DNA from: Streptococcus ruminicola
GTDB taxonomy: Bacteria > Bacillota > Bacilli > Lactobacillales > Streptococcaceae
Direction of reading: 5' to 3'
DNA: 64,000 bases
Assembly: GCF_011387195.1 (NCBI RefSeq)
Contig: NZ_CP046919.1
Coordinates: 806,001 to 870,000, forward strand
Below the pieces are notes generated by a model that did not search any database, was not told where the DNA came from, and was given only the letters and a program-made list of their open reading frames with translations. Made by a program: the position numbers and the translations under genes. Shown piece by piece: positions 37,479 to 46,896 of this stretch. Numbering within the stretch: position 1 is the stretch's first letter; each line of letters opens with the position of its first letter.

Positions 37479-37545
37479 TTGTTTGGTTCCTTGCTAATTG
37501 ACGTATTTGTCAATCATTATTGACAAAATTTACAGGAGAGTAAAC

Positions 37546-38181
37546 ATGAAATCTATCTTATTTGACCTTGATGGAACACTAGTAAATTCAAGTCCTGGTA
37601 TTAAAGCAGCATTTAATTATGCTTTTGAAAAGTTACAACTACCTTTACAAACTGACAAACAGTTGTCAACATTTATCGGACCTCCTCTAGAAGTCACTTT
37701 TGGTCATTATTTTGAGCAAGCCGACGAGGTTAATCATGCTATCAAAACTTTTAGAGATTACTATGGTGAAAAAGGAGTCCACCAAGTCTCTCTTTACACT
37801 GGTATCGCAGAAGCTCTACAAGAATTAAATGACTTAAATTACTCACTATTTGTTACCACAAGTAAACACCAACCTATGGCTAACTTGATGTTAACAGAGC
37901 TTGGTATTATTTCACACTTTAAAAAAGTTTATGGGTCTACTCCCGAGCACTTCCATAAAGCTGATGTGATTAAGGCCTGTCTAACTGAACAAGGCATTCA
38001 AGCGCATGAAGCTGTTATCATTGGTGATACGAAGTTCGATATGATTGGTGGGCAAAAAACAGGAGTTCGCAGACTTGGGGTAACCTGGGGATTTGGTAGC
38101 CTAGAAAGTTTACAAGAACATGGGGCAGAAAGCATCTGTCACCATCCATATGATATTAAAAAAGCACTATCATCTTTATAG
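37546..38181 (+). CDS. HAD-family phosphatase (phosphoglycolate phosphatase-like)
   Basis: A 211-residue HAD hydrolase. Motif I LFDLDGTLVNSS, motif II VTTSKH, motif III lysine in HKADVIK, motif IV GDTKFDMIGG. The cap domain is of the small helical type, as in Gph/PpaX-like enzymes; the substrate cannot be told. The ATG at 37546 has AGGAGAG upstream. Its 3' end lies inside a shared bidirectional terminator. Confidence 0.85.
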   Translation: MKSILFDLDGTLVNSSPGIKAAFNYAFEKLQLPLQTDKQLSTFIGPPLEVTFGHYFEQADEVNHAIKTFRDYYGEKGVHQVSLYTGIAEALQELNDLNYSLFVTTSKHQPMANLMLTELGIISHFKKVYGSTPEHFHKADVIKACLTEQGIQAHEAVIIGDTKFDMIGGQKTGVRRLGVTWGFGSLESLQEHGAESICHHPYDIKKALSSL

Positions 38182-38198
38182 GATGATTAGTGCTTTTT
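38158..38198. terminator. Bidirectional terminator between the HAD gene and the secreted SLT-like gene
   Basis: AAAGCACTA / TAGTGCTTT stem extended by CATC/GATG around a 7-nt loop, with A6 on the left and T5 on the right. Confidence 0.85.
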
Positions 38199-38209
38199 CT
38201 TCTATTAAA

Positions 38210-38875
38210 TTAGTATCCCCAAGCTGATAGTCCTTGAGTATTGTAAACTTTAATTGCTGTTGCAATTTGATCTTGAACTGTTGCAGTTGATCCCCAACCT
38301 GGCATAGTCTGGAATAAACCAGATGCTCCTGAAGCATTGGCAACCGTTGGATCTCCATTAGATTCACGTGCAATGATAGCTTCCCAAGTTGATTGTGGAA
38401 CACCTGTTGCGGCAGCCATTTGGGCAGCAGCATCTGAACCAACAGCACCTGCTGTATTACCATTTGAAGCTACTGAAGGTGCCGTTTGGGCTGTCGTTGA
38501 AGATGGTGTAGTCGCAGCTACAGTCGTTGTATTATCAATAGCTGGAGCAGCCTCAGCATAACTTGCTTCTGATTCTTGAACCTCTTCGGTAGAAGATGCC
38601 TCAACTTCTTCAGTTTCTTCTGATGAGCTACTGCTAGACTCTTCTGAGTCTGCTGCAGTTGAACTGATACTTGTTGATGACACTTCAGAGCTTTCAGAAC
38701 TTGTTGATACAACTTTCGCAGCTCCGGCTTCTGAGCGAGTTGTAATAGTTTCTGCGAATGCTTCTATTTTTGGAATAAGGACAACAACCATCGCTACAAC
38801 TAAAATAGCTCCAAGGATGCTGACAATAATATTTCTAATTTTTCTATGTTTTGCTTTAGTAATCCTACTATACAT
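38210..38875 (-). CDS. Secreted cell-wall protein with transglycosylase-like C-terminus
   Basis: A 221-residue exported protein: an N-terminal signal/anchor ([19 protein letters not shown]), a long Ser/Glu/Thr/Ala-rich wall-spanning stretch (~residues 50-140), and a C-terminal lysozyme/SLT-like domain with [27 protein letters not shown] and AIKVYN..GLSAWGY. The Glu of ARES is the expected catalytic acid. It is probably a peptidoglycan hydrolase. An upstream 17-bp motif is shared with the neighbouring LysM gene at the same distance. Confidence 0.85.
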   Translation of the reverse strand: MYSRITKAKHRKIRNIIVSILGAILVVAMVVVLIPKIEAFAETITTRSEAGAAKVVSTSSESSEVSSTSISSTAADSEESSSSSSEETEEVEASSTEEVQESEASYAEAAPAIDNTTTVAATTPSSTTAQTAPSVASNGNTAGAVGSDAAAQMAAATGVPQSTWEAIIARESNGDPTVANASGASGLFQTMPGWGSTATVQDQIATAIKVYNTQGLSAWGY

Positions 38876-38950
38876 GTTAAATAAATATATACCTCTCTAG
38901 AACTCCTGTTTCCTATCATATAATTTATTTATTACTCGCAGATTGAAAAT

Positions 38951-38967
38951 ATGTTAAAAATATTACA
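38951..38967 (-). promoter_or_regulatory. Shared 17-bp motif upstream of the SLT-like gene (WalR/VicR candidate)
   Basis: On the minus strand TGTAATATTTTTAACAT, 76 nt upstream of the start codon. The same motif with one change is 77 nt upstream of the LysM gene. The first half, TGTAAT, fits the VicR half-site TGTWAH. Confidence 0.45.
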
Positions 38968-39027
38968 GAGATATTGAGATTAACCTCGTTTTTACTATGA
39001 AAACGCTAAAATTAAAGCTTTTGTAGG

Positions 39028-39063
39028 CATAAAAAAAGCTTGAAGATAAATTCTTCAAGCTTA
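39028..39063 (-). terminator. Rho-independent terminator of the LysM gene
   Basis: AAGCTTGAAGA / TCTTCAAGCTT, an 11-bp stem with a 5-nt loop, followed by a T-run on the minus strand. It lies ~65 nt after the stop codon. Confidence 0.85.
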
Positions 39064-39127
39064 TCTATCTAATACTGGTAATTCGCTAAATAGTAAATAA
39101 TATTAACTCTAAGAAAAGTCTCTTATC

Positions 39128-39730
39128 TTAGTACCAACCGTTGGCATTCCAGAATGCAAGGGCTGCTGACCATGAACCGTAACGTCCTGCTACGTATGAA
39201 TCGGCAACACGTTCTTGGTTTTCAGCTGACAAGTCACCATTTAGGTATGACATTGTCAATTGGTAACGACCATAGTATTGACCGTTTTGAGCTGTGTAGC
39301 TACCGCTTGATTCGCGTTGAGCAATGATTTCTTTAGCTTGAGCGTCTGAAGTACCCAAGTTTGATGAGTAAGAAGTAGTTGTTGTTTCAGCTTGTGCTGC
39401 TGGTGCTGCTGCCGCTGAGTTATCTGTAGCAGCTGGAGCTGCTTCTACGGCTGCAGTTTCAGTTGTAGTTGCTGCTGCAGTAGCTTCTGAATCTAGTTCC
39501 AAGATTTGACCTACAGTGATGAAGTCAACGTTAGCGATTTTGTTAGTTGAAGCCAATTTTTCAACTGTAGTGTTGTAAGTTACAGCAATTTCAGAAAGTG
39601 TATCACCTGATTTTACTGTGTATGAATCAGCGTTAGCAACTGCTGGGGCAATAAGTGCTGCTGCTGCGGCTACACCGGCAAGACCAAGTTTAATAGATTT
39701 CGATTTAGTTTTAAAAATATTTGTTTGCAT
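39128..39730 (-). CDS. Secreted LysM-domain protein with APF/transglycosylase-like C-terminus
   Basis: A 200-residue exported protein: a signal peptide (LGLAGVAAAAALIAPAVANA), one LysM peptidoglycan-binding domain (YTVKSGDTLSEIAVTYNTTVEKL, residues ~37-80), an Ala/Thr/Glu-rich linker, and a C-terminal domain with IIAQRESSGSYTA, YYGRYQLTMSYL and the ending WSAALAFWNANGWY. That ending is typical of aggregation-promoting-factor-like muralytic proteins. In other streptococci such genes belong to the WalRK (VicRK) regulon. Confidence 0.9.
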   Translation of the reverse strand: MQTNIFKTKSKSIKLGLAGVAAAAALIAPAVANADSYTVKSGDTLSEIAVTYNTTVEKLASTNKIANVDFITVGQILELDSEATAAATTTETAAVEAAPAATDNSAAAAPAAQAETTTTSYSSNLGTSDAQAKEIIAQRESSGSYTAQNGQYYGRYQLTMSYLNGDLSAENQERVADSYVAGRYGSWSAALAFWNANGWY

Positions 39731-39806
39731 TATATGCTCCTTTTTTGTTTCAAAAATTAGTACAGGCTATATAATACAGACTTAATGTTACTCTGGCTTT
39801 AGAGTT

Positions 39807-39823
39807 ATATTAAAAATATTACA
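39807..39823 (-). promoter_or_regulatory. Shared 17-bp motif upstream of the LysM gene (WalR/VicR candidate)
   Basis: Minus strand TGTAATATTTTTAATAT, 77 nt upstream of the start. It differs at one position from the motif at 38951-38967. Confidence 0.45.
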
Positions 39824-39842
39824 ATTAGATTCTTATAATATA

Positions 39843-39870
39843 AAGAAAACGCCTACAGATTAGGCGTTTT
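39843..39870 (-). terminator. Terminator of the ecfT operon
   Basis: AAACGCCTA / TAGGCGTTT stem with a 5-nt loop overlapping the ecfT stop codon; minus strand continues TTTTCTTTA. Confidence 0.8.
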
Positions 39871-40666
39871 AGCTTTCTTTAAGATAAAATAAGAGAATTC
39901 CTAAAATTATGACAAGCAAAATGGTCACCGAATCTTTGATTTTCCATTGTAAAATTCGGTATTTTGTACGCCCATCTCCGCCTTGATAGCCACGTGCTTC
40001 CATAGCAAGAGCCAAAGCATCTGCACGTTTAAAGCTTGATGCAAAGAGCGGAATAAGGATTGGAATGATTGATTTAACCTTTTGAATGAGATTTCCTTCA
40101 CCAAAATCAACCCCACGCGCTCGCTGAGCTTTCATAATGCGTGTCGTATCATCCATCAATGTTGGGACAAAACGTAAGCTCAAAGACAGCATTAAGCCGA
40201 TTTCGTGAGCAGGAACCTTAAAACGAACAAATGGCTTCAACAATGATTCCACAGCATCAGCAAGACTTAAAGGCGTTGTCGTCAAGGTTAATAGCGTTGA
40301 AAAGAAGATAATCAAAACAAAACGCATGAAAATTAATATTGCTTGATTAAACCCATAGCTAGTAATTTTCAAAATACCAAATTGGAAATAGGTCTCACCA
40401 CCGTGTGTAAAGAACATTTGAAACAGGGTCGTGAATAAAATAATTCCAATCATCGGACGAACTCCTTTTAAGAAGAAGCTAAGTTTAATCTTCGATAGGA
40501 AGACAACCCCTAAAGTAAAAGCAATCATCAATAGATTGGTCACAAGGTTATTGGCCCAGAAAACAATGATAATGTATAAAATCATTGAAAGAAGTTTACT
40601 ACGAGGGTCTAAACGGTGAATTAACGAATCTCCAGGTACATAACGACCAAGTATTAATTTATCCAT
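39869..40666 (-). CDS. ecfT: ECF transporter transmembrane protein EcfT
   Basis: A 265-residue membrane scaffold of the energy-coupling factor vitamin transporters. About five hydrophobic helices, plus the coupling-helix signatures AQRARGVDF and [10 protein letters not shown] that contact the two ATPases. It overlaps ecfA2 by 8 nt. The module is shared by many substrate-binding S components encoded elsewhere. Confidence 0.95.
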   Translation of the reverse strand: MDKLILGRYVPGDSLIHRLDPRSKLLSMILYIIIVFWANNLVTNLLMIAFTLGVVFLSKIKLSFFLKGVRPMIGIILFTTLFQMFFTHGGETYFQFGILKITSYGFNQAILIFMRFVLIIFFSTLLTLTTTPLSLADAVESLLKPFVRFKVPAHEIGLMLSLSLRFVPTLMDDTTRIMKAQRARGVDFGEGNLIQKVKSIIPILIPLFASSFKRADALALAMEARGYQGGDGRTKYRILQWKIKDSVTILLVIILGILLFYLKES

Positions 40667-41501
40667 GTTTCACCACCTCTGCAAATTCTTCTATAGTAAT
40701 TGGTAAAGTTTCTAAATGTAAGCCGCGTTTGACAAGTTGTTGAGCAAATTTCGTAATTTTAGGAACACCAAGTTGTTTACTTTCAAGAAATGCAACATCT
40801 TGGAAGACTTCTTTAGGGTAGCCTGAGCGGACCAATTTGCCACCTTCAAGAACATTAACATAATCAGCATAATTGGCAACATCATCCATTAAATGAGTCA
40901 CTAAAACAATTGTCATGCCATTTTGATGCAATTCTTTAAATAAAGTCATCAATTCACGGCGTCCCTTAGGGTCTAGGCCAGCAGTCGGTTCATCTAAAAC
41001 CAAAACCTCTGGTTCCATAGCTAGAATCCCAGCAATAGCCACACGACGCATTTGACCACCAGATAGCTCAAAAGGATTCTTTTCAAAAAATTCTTCATGA
41101 ATTCCTACCATGGCAAGTTTTTCACGTGCTAACTGTTCAGCTTCTTCTATAGAAACACCAAAATTTTGTGGTCCAAATGCCACATCTTTAAGAACTGTTT
41201 CCTCAAAAAGTTGGCTTTCAGGAAATTGAAAGACCAGTCCAACCTTTTTACGGACGGGTTTTATTTCTTTATTTTTTGAGTTTGCCGTAATCTTAATATC
41301 ATCAACAATAACAGCCCCTTCTGTAGGGACGTTAAGGCCATTCAAAAGTTGCATGATTGTTGACTTACCTGACCCAGTGTGGCCGATAAAGGCTGTATAT
41401 GAGCCTTCTTTTATAGTAAGATTAATGTCAAAAAGGGCACGCCCTTCAAAAGGTGTCCCCGCTTGATATGTATAATTTACGCCTTCAAGAGTAATTCCCA
41501 T
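40659..41501 (-). CDS. ecfA2: ECF transporter ATPase EcfA2
   Basis: A 280-residue ABC ATPase. Walker [11 protein letters not shown]-loop [10 protein letters not shown], signature [13 protein letters not shown], Walker [13 protein letters not shown] and switch VTHLMDDV are all present. It pairs with EcfA1 and EcfT. The start overlaps ecfA1 by 25 nt. Confidence 0.96.
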   Translation of the reverse strand: MGITLEGVNYTYQAGTPFEGRALFDINLTIKEGSYTAFIGHTGSGKSTIMQLLNGLNVPTEGAVIVDDIKITANSKNKEIKPVRKKVGLVFQFPESQLFEETVLKDVAFGPQNFGVSIEEAEQLAREKLAMVGIHEEFFEKNPFELSGGQMRRVAIAGILAMEPEVLVLDEPTAGLDPKGRRELMTLFKELHQNGMTIVLVTHLMDDVANYADYVNVLEGGKLVRSGYPKEVFQDVAFLESKQLGVPKITKFAQQLVKRGLHLETLPITIEEFAEVVKHG

Positions 41502-42316
41502 AACTGATCTTCTAATTCCTTTTCCGTAAGATAATTCTCTGTAAATTCAAACCCTTTGTCTTTTAAAGTAGAGATAAGATTGGCTGAAAAAGGAATATCC
41601 AATCCCAAAGTCAATAATTCTTCTCCTCTAGCAAAAAGTTCGCGTGGGGTTGAGCTTGACTCAACTTTTCCTTTTTTCATGACTAAGACACGATCACTAA
41701 GCGCAACCTCATCCAAATCATGAGTGATAGACACAACGGTCATATTATATTGATCACGAATCTCTTTGATTGTTTGAATTAATTCTAAGCGTCCTTCTGG
41801 ATCAAGCATACTAGTCGCTTCATCCAAAATAATAATATTAGGACGCATGGCAATAGCACCTGCAATAGCCACACGTTGTTTTTGTCCACCTGACAAACGA
41901 GCTGGTTCACGGTCAGCAAAAGCTGACATGCCAACTAATTCAAGGGCTTCTTTGACACGTGCTTGCATCTCTTCTAATGGAATTCCCTTGTTTTCTAACC
42001 CAAATGCGACATCGTCTTCAACTGTCGCACCAACAAATTGGTTATCTGGATTTTGAAAAACCATTCCAATTTTATGACGAATGTTCCACACGTTTTCTTC
42101 AGTTAAGAGTTCTCCCTCAACAAAGATTTGACCTGATTCAGCTGCTAAAAGCCCATCAATTAAACGAACTGTGGTTGATTTTCCTGAACCATTATGGCCA
42201 ATAATGGATAACCATTCTCCCTGTTTCACGTGAAACGATAAATCATCTAAGGTGTAATGTTCTTGATGATCAGTATATTTGAATTTTAAATGTTTGACGT
42301 CAATACTATTTGTCAT
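41477..42316 (-). CDS. ecfA1: ECF transporter ATPase EcfA1
   Basis: A 279-residue ABC ATPase. Walker [33 protein letters not shown], signature [13 protein letters not shown], Walker [13 protein letters not shown], switch ITHDLDEV. The codons for FHVKQ near the N-terminus contain an intact parS site. It overlaps pgsA by 4 nt. Confidence 0.96.
   Translation of the reverse strand: MTNSIDVKHLKFKYTDHQEHYTLDDLSFHVKQGEWLSIIGHNGSGKSTTVRLIDGLLAAESGQIFVEGELLTEENVWNIRHKIGMVFQNPDNQFVGATVEDDVAFGLENKGIPLEEMQARVKEALELVGMSAFADREPARLSGGQKQRVAIAGAIAMRPNIIILDEATSMLDPEGRLELIQTIKEIRDQYNMTVVSITHDLDEVALSDRVLVMKKGKVESSSTPRELFARGEELLTLGLDIPFSANLISTLKDKGFEFTENYLTEKELEDQLWELLLKA
42232..42247. other. parS site inside ecfA1
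   Basis: TGTTTCACGTGAAACG matches the ParB (Spo0J) binding consensus at 15 of 16 positions with a fully intact core. It lies about 19 kb left of dnaA. Confidence 0.88.
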
Positions 42317-42867
42317 TTAAATGTGTCCTTAAAGAGGAATCCTGCCCCTTTGAAATAATCATATCCTGAGTAAATTGTGAAAATCAAAGCGACATAAAGC
42401 AAAAGTGTTCCAATCATTGAAAAATGCAAAAGTAAGAAAATAATTGAAAACATTTGAGTAAATGTTTTGATTTTACCAGGCATAGCAGCTGCTAAAACTG
42501 TTCCACCATTTTCAACAAGTAGTAAACGAAGACCAGTTACTGCTAACTCACGACAAATAATAATCGCAGCAATCCATGCAGGAACCATTCCCAATTCAAC
42601 TAACATAATAAACGCTGTCATCACTAACATTTTATCAGCCAATGGATCAGCAAATTTACCAAAGTTTGTAACAACTTGCCATTTTCTTGCAAGGTATCCA
42701 TCTAAGTAGTCTGTAATACTTGCTAGCGCAAAAACAACTGCTGCAACAGCATGTCCAGCCACGCTATTCCAGATACAAAGAATCAAGATAAATACTGGAA
42801 TCAAAACAATACGACCTAATGTTAACAAATTAGGAATGTTTTCTTTTTTTGTAAAATCGATTTTCAT
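42313..42867 (-). CDS. pgsA: CDP-diacylglycerol-glycerol-3-phosphate 3-phosphatidyltransferase
   Basis: A 184-residue membrane enzyme committing CDP-diacylglycerol to phosphatidylglycerol. The CDP-alcohol transferase motif is complete: DYLDGYLAR...G.FADPLAD (around residues 53-80), with about five helices. It is located between rodZ and ecfA1 in the same operon. Confidence 0.96.
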   Translation of the reverse strand: MKIDFTKKENIPNLLTLGRIVLIPVFILILCIWNSVAGHAVAAVVFALASITDYLDGYLARKWQVVTNFGKFADPLADKMLVMTAFIMLVELGMVPAWIAAIIICRELAVTGLRLLLVENGGTVLAAAMPGKIKTFTQMFSIIFLLLHFSMIGTLLLYVALIFTIYSGYDYFKGAGFLFKDTFK

Positions 42868-42879
42868 TTTCCTACCTTA

Positions 42880-43824
42880 TTATTGAATATTAATTGTAAT
42901 GTAACTTAATGTTGTGCTTGTCAAAGCTGATGTATCTACTGCTTGACCATTGATTGCAACGTTAACGCCTGCAGTGACTCCTAGTGTAATCACAGATGTT
43001 TTTGTACCTGCAGGAAGGGTTGCTGAATAGCTTGAAACTCCTGTTGAAGAAAGAAGTGTTCCAGCATCGCCAGCTTCTGAATTGCTTACAGAAACCCAAC
43101 TGCTATCAGCACCAGCTAAGCTGATGTCAACTGTCAAACTATCTGTAACATTTGATAGATTAACCGTTAAATTGCTTCCACCTCCTTCAGTTTCCATCTT
43201 CAATGATTTTTCTTCAGATGAAGAAGATTCACTGGTTGATGAACTTTCTGGAGTTGATGAGCTACTTGATGATGAACTGTGAACAACAGAGTAGCTTGGC
43301 TTGGCTTGATTGCTATCACTTTGAAGCTGTGTCCAAGTGACAAATGAAACAAAAGCTAAAATTCCTAAGGCAACTAAGCAAAGCAGAATAATCGGAAGAT
43401 AAGTTGCTGTTTTTTCTGAACTTTTATAACGACTTGAACGTGAACCAACACCAAAATCATCTGTCTGTTCAGGCTCAGGTTTAGGTTTAGAAACTGAAAC
43501 TGGAGCTGTTTTAGCTACTTTTTTATGACTTGGTACGATTGTAATTTTCTCATCCTCAGCAACTACTGGTGCTGTTTCAATACTTGATGCAAATACTTGT
43601 GCTCGATAGCGCTTTAATAGTTCTGCTGCATCTACATCTACCAATTCCGCATATTGTTGAAGGTAAGTTTCAACTTCATCTTTAGGAATTAATTTAAATT
43701 TTTCTAACTCTAATGCTAAAAGATGTGGTGAAGGAATTGCTGTTTTTTCTTCAACATCTTCTAGTGTCAAGTTTTTGGCAACTCGACCTTTTCTTAAGAT
43801 TTCACCAATCGTTTCTTCTCTCAT
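42880..43824 (-). CDS. rodZ: RodZ-like cell-shape protein
   Basis: A 314-residue bitopic protein. The N-terminal Xre-type helix-turn-helix (IGEILRKGRVAKNLTLEDVEEKTAI, residues ~6-70) is followed by a linker, one membrane helix (YLPIILLCLVALGILAFVSF, ~145-165), a Ser-rich external stretch and a C-terminal beta domain (DUF4115-like). Streptococcal RodZ works with MreCD in peripheral wall synthesis. Confidence 0.88.
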   Translation of the reverse strand: MREETIGEILRKGRVAKNLTLEDVEEKTAIPSPHLLALELEKFKLIPKDEVETYLQQYAELVDVDAAELLKRYRAQVFASSIETAPVVAEDEKITIVPSHKKVAKTAPVSVSKPKPEPEQTDDFGVGSRSSRYKSSEKTATYLPIILLCLVALGILAFVSFVTWTQLQSDSNQAKPSYSVVHSSSSSSSSTPESSSTSESSSSEEKSLKMETEGGGSNLTVNLSNVTDSLTVDISLAGADSSWVSVSNSEAGDAGTLLSSTGVSSYSATLPAGTKTSVITLGVTAGVNVAINGQAVDTSALTSTTLSYITINIQ

Positions 43825-43889
43825 ACAAGGTTTCCTTTAATAAAATATAATCAGATTTATTATAGCAAATTTTAACAAGTATTTCGATT

Positions 43890-45179
43890 TTATTTTGGAA
43901 GGATTGTGAATTCTGTCGCGTCTGATTGACTTAAGAAATCATTTCCTCTTTTAAGAACTTCTTTAAAACTTAAAGTCTTTAATAATTTAGGAACCGCTAA
44001 ATAAGTTTCCTCATCAGCAAGATGATTGATAAATTGCGCCGAAAGGTTATCAATTGAATCTAGACTCTTGAAAAAGTCTCCATACAATTCTTTTTTAACA
44101 ATTTCAAAATGTTCTTCTGACAAATCCTCCAAATCACTAGACATTGCTACTTTGCTTAAATATTGTCGTAGATTCGTTGCCATAGCAATCGGCACTGACG
44201 TATCTAGAGAAATAATCAAAAATTGGAAATTTTGATAAACTTCAATCTCAAAATCAAATGAGTCATCAATCTGACCACTCTCATAAAGTTCTTGATAACG
44301 TCTTGAGGTCCAACCCAAAATCATTGCAAAAAATAATCTCAAGGCTAATTCTTGACGTAAGGTAGATTCCCCTTCTGGTAAAGCAGGACCTCTTAAGCCA
44401 ATAGCTAGCTTAGGTTGTGTCACTTCCATTTGAACCGATGCCTTCGGCACAACAGATTCGTAAGCCAATTCTTGACGCTCAAGACGATGAGCTGCCTTAT
44501 TTTTTCCTTTTTGACTTTCTTGAATTTGCTTAAAAATGTCATCCTTATCAAAATTACCAACGACTAAGAGTGTCATCTCCTGTGGAGAATAAAAAACATC
44601 ATGATTTTCTTTCAAGTCCGCTACTGAAATATTGGCAATACTTTCTTGAGTTCCAGCAATATCTTGAGCAAGAGCCGTTTTAGGATATAAATTCTCAAGA
44701 ATTCCTTGATAAAGACGATAATCCGCATCGTCTTGGTACATGTCAATCTCTTGACCAATAATCGATTTTTCTCGCTCAATTGACTCATCTGTAAAGGCAG
44801 TATCTGCCACAAAATGCTGCAACAAGTCTAAGTTTTCATTTAAATGATCTACCGTTGAAAAATAGAAACATGTTTTGTCAAAGGTTGTAAAGGCATTGCT
44901 ATTTGCACCGGCGTTTGTAAATAGCTCAGAAACATCTTGCCCATCTTCTAATTCAAACAACTTATGTTCTAGAAAGTGAGCAATCCCTTCCATGTAATGT
45001 TTATCTTTTTTATCTAGTGTAAACTTGTTGTCAAGGGAACCAAAATTAACAACCAACATGCCACAAGACTCTTGAAAATCAGTCTTGGGAATCAAAAAAA
45101 CTTTCAATCCATTTTCCAATACAGCAGTATACAAAGTTTCACCAAGTTCAGGGAAAACTTTTTCAACTAATTTTGTCAC
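43890..45179 (-). CDS. yfmH: M16-family zinc peptidase YfmH
   Basis: A 429-residue M16 peptidase. The inverted zinc motif HFLEH is intact (residues ~69-73, with the distal Glu in REKSIIGQEIDMY). It is paired with the non-catalytic M16 protein encoded immediately upstream, its start touching the partner's stop. Such YmfF/YmfH pairs stand next to rodZ-pgsA in many Firmicutes; their substrate is not well defined. Confidence 0.9.
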   Translation of the reverse strand: MTKLVEKVFPELGETLYTAVLENGLKVFLIPKTDFQESCGMLVVNFGSLDNKFTLDKKDKHYMEGIAHFLEHKLFELEDGQDVSELFTNAGANSNAFTTFDKTCFYFSTVDHLNENLDLLQHFVADTAFTDESIEREKSIIGQEIDMYQDDADYRLYQGILENLYPKTALAQDIAGTQESIANISVADLKENHDVFYSPQEMTLLVVGNFDKDDIFKQIQESQKGKNKAAHRLERQELAYESVVPKASVQMEVTQPKLAIGLRGPALPEGESTLRQELALRLFFAMILGWTSRRYQELYESGQIDDSFDFEIEVYQNFQFLIISLDTSVPIAMATNLRQYLSKVAMSSDLEDLSEEHFEIVKKELYGDFFKSLDSIDNLSAQFINHLADEETYLAVPKLLKTLSFKEVLKRGNDFLSQSDATEFTILPK

Positions 45180-46424
45180 TTACTTTCCCTCCAAAAAATA
45201 CAGTGCTTGCAGTTTAATCTTTCTAGTTAGTTGCATTACATCAGCTTTACTAATCTTGTCAATGTTGTCAATCATATCGTCAACGCTGTAATGATTCTTC
45301 AAATATTGACCATTGTAACTACGTTCAATCAATACTTTTGGAGAGTCTCCTGCCAATTTTAAATTAACTTGCAGCATTTTCTTCGTTTGTTTAAGGAGTG
45401 CTTCCGAAAAGCGACCCGTCTTAATCGTTGAAAATTGTTTATTAATTAATTGCATCGCTCGATTGCGATTCTTCTTGTCAATACCAGCGTAAACATTCAG
45501 TAAACCTGTAAAGATGTCAAAATGACTTCCAATGGTATAAGCAAGCCCTTCTTTCTCACGAACCTCTGTAAATAAGCGAGAATGAGCAAAGCCTCCAAAC
45601 AAGCCATTAAAGACAAGAAGTGTAAAGTAATCCTTGTCACCATATCTAGTTGGAAAAGAATAACCTAACTGCAAAACAGATTGATTGACTTCTCTGACTT
45701 CTAATTTTTCTTGAACGATGTTGCTAAATTCTTGTTGGTAGTCAAATACTAAATCTTTTTGACGGTCTTCAAAAGGAAATCGATTGAACAATTGTAACAT
45801 GCGATAATCATCAAACTCCCCTAATAAAAAGATGTCCAAACGATCTTCACGAAGCATCTTTTGAAATTCTTGAAAAGCTGTGTAAGAATTTTCAGCAACT
45901 GCTAATTCAGCTGTCCCATATTTTGATGTTTGAAAAGCTGGGTTCGTAAAGAAAAGTTTTTTAAGACCCAGCTCACTACTATAAAAGCTATCATCCTTAT
46001 CAGCTTTTAAATAATTAATTAAATTTGCTTGCTCAAGCTCAAATAATTTAGACTGATATTGCTCAACTGTTACAAGTGGTGAGAAAAGAACTTGATATAA
46101 AAATTCAATCACTTCTTCCAAGAGATTTTCTTTAGTCATCACATACTGATTTTTCATGAAAGCTAGTTCAATATCAACAATATGAACCAATCCCTTAGTT
46201 GATACCTTGGTTGACAAAGTCGCTCCATAAAGGCTTGCCAAACGCTCTCTAAAACGCTGTGCCGTCGGGTATTTCTCATTAGCCGTTGCTAAAATCTGAG
46301 CCACCAAAACACGTCTGGCTACCGTTTTTTGGCTGAACTCTCCTGAAAACCGAAAGGTAATGTGGTTCATTTTGAATTTTTCATTTTTGATTAGATGTAA
46401 TTCAACACCATCAACTATTTTCAT
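45180..46424 (-). CDS. yfmF: M16-family peptidase-like protein YfmF (non-catalytic partner)
   Basis: A 414-residue M16-fold protein lacking HxxEH in the expected N-terminal position (ARRVLVAQILATANEKYPTA). It retains the second-half M16 features (GLFGGFAHSRLFTEVREKEGLAY). It is expected to pair with YfmH. It is the first gene of the operon, with an extended -10 promoter (TGGTATAAT, minus strand, 46468-46460). Confidence 0.9.
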   Translation of the reverse strand: MKIVDGVELHLIKNEKFKMNHITFRFSGEFSQKTVARRVLVAQILATANEKYPTAQRFRERLASLYGATLSTKVSTKGLVHIVDIELAFMKNQYVMTKENLLEEVIEFLYQVLFSPLVTVEQYQSKLFELEQANLINYLKADKDDSFYSSELGLKKLFFTNPAFQTSKYGTAELAVAENSYTAFQEFQKMLREDRLDIFLLGEFDDYRMLQLFNRFPFEDRQKDLVFDYQQEFSNIVQEKLEVREVNQSVLQLGYSFPTRYGDKDYFTLLVFNGLFGGFAHSRLFTEVREKEGLAYTIGSHFDIFTGLLNVYAGIDKKNRNRAMQLINKQFSTIKTGRFSEALLKQTKKMLQVNLKLAGDSPKVLIERSYNGQYLKNHYSVDDMIDNIDKISKADVMQLTRKIKLQALYFLEGK

Positions 46425-46459
46425 TACAAATTCCTTACTAAAACACTTTATTAGCTAAA

Positions 46460-46483
46460 ATTATACCACGTTTATGTTATAAT
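46460..46483. promoter_or_regulatory. Divergent promoters yfmF / yaaA
   Basis: Minus strand extended -10 TGGTATAAT (46468-46460) for yfmF; plus strand extended -10 TGT-TATAAT (46475-46483) for yaaA-recF. Confidence 0.65.
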
Positions 46484-46510
46484 TACTTGAATTATAAAAT
46501 GGAGAAAACG

Positions 46511-46894
46511 ATGGAATACAAATTATTTGATGACTATATTACCTTACAAGCTTTACTAAAAGAACTAGGTATTATCCAAAGCGGTGGTGCTATTAAAGCC
46601 TATTTAGCAGAAACAACCGTTCTCTTCAACGGTGAAGATGAAAAACGTCGTGGTAAAAAAATTCGTCTCGGTGATGTTGTAAGCATTCCAGAAGACGGTA
46701 TCACTATCGACATTATCGCGCCGACAGATGAAGAAAAGAAAGAACATCTTGAAGCCTTAGCTGAAAAAGCTCGTGTTGCTGCTATCGTTAAAGAATTAAA
46801 CGCTAAAAATAAAAAAGATAAGAAACAAAATCAAGCGAAAAAACAAGCAAAGCCAACTAAAGAACGCAAACCCGTTCGCTTCCCAGGAACTTAA
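46511..46894 (+). CDS. yaaA: S4-domain protein YaaA
   Basis: A 127-residue protein with an S4-like RNA-binding domain at the N-terminus ([40 protein letters not shown]) and a Lys-rich tail. It is conserved directly upstream of recF. The ATG at 46511 has GGAG 6 nt upstream, so an in-frame ATG at 46487 is unlikely. It ends 2 nt before recF. Confidence 0.9.
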   Translation: MEYKLFDDYITLQALLKELGIIQSGGAIKAYLAETTVLFNGEDEKRRGKKIRLGDVVSIPEDGITIDIIAPTDEEKKEHLEALAEKARVAAIVKELNAKNKKDKKQNQAKKQAKPTKERKPVRFPGT

Positions 46895-46896
46895 GC

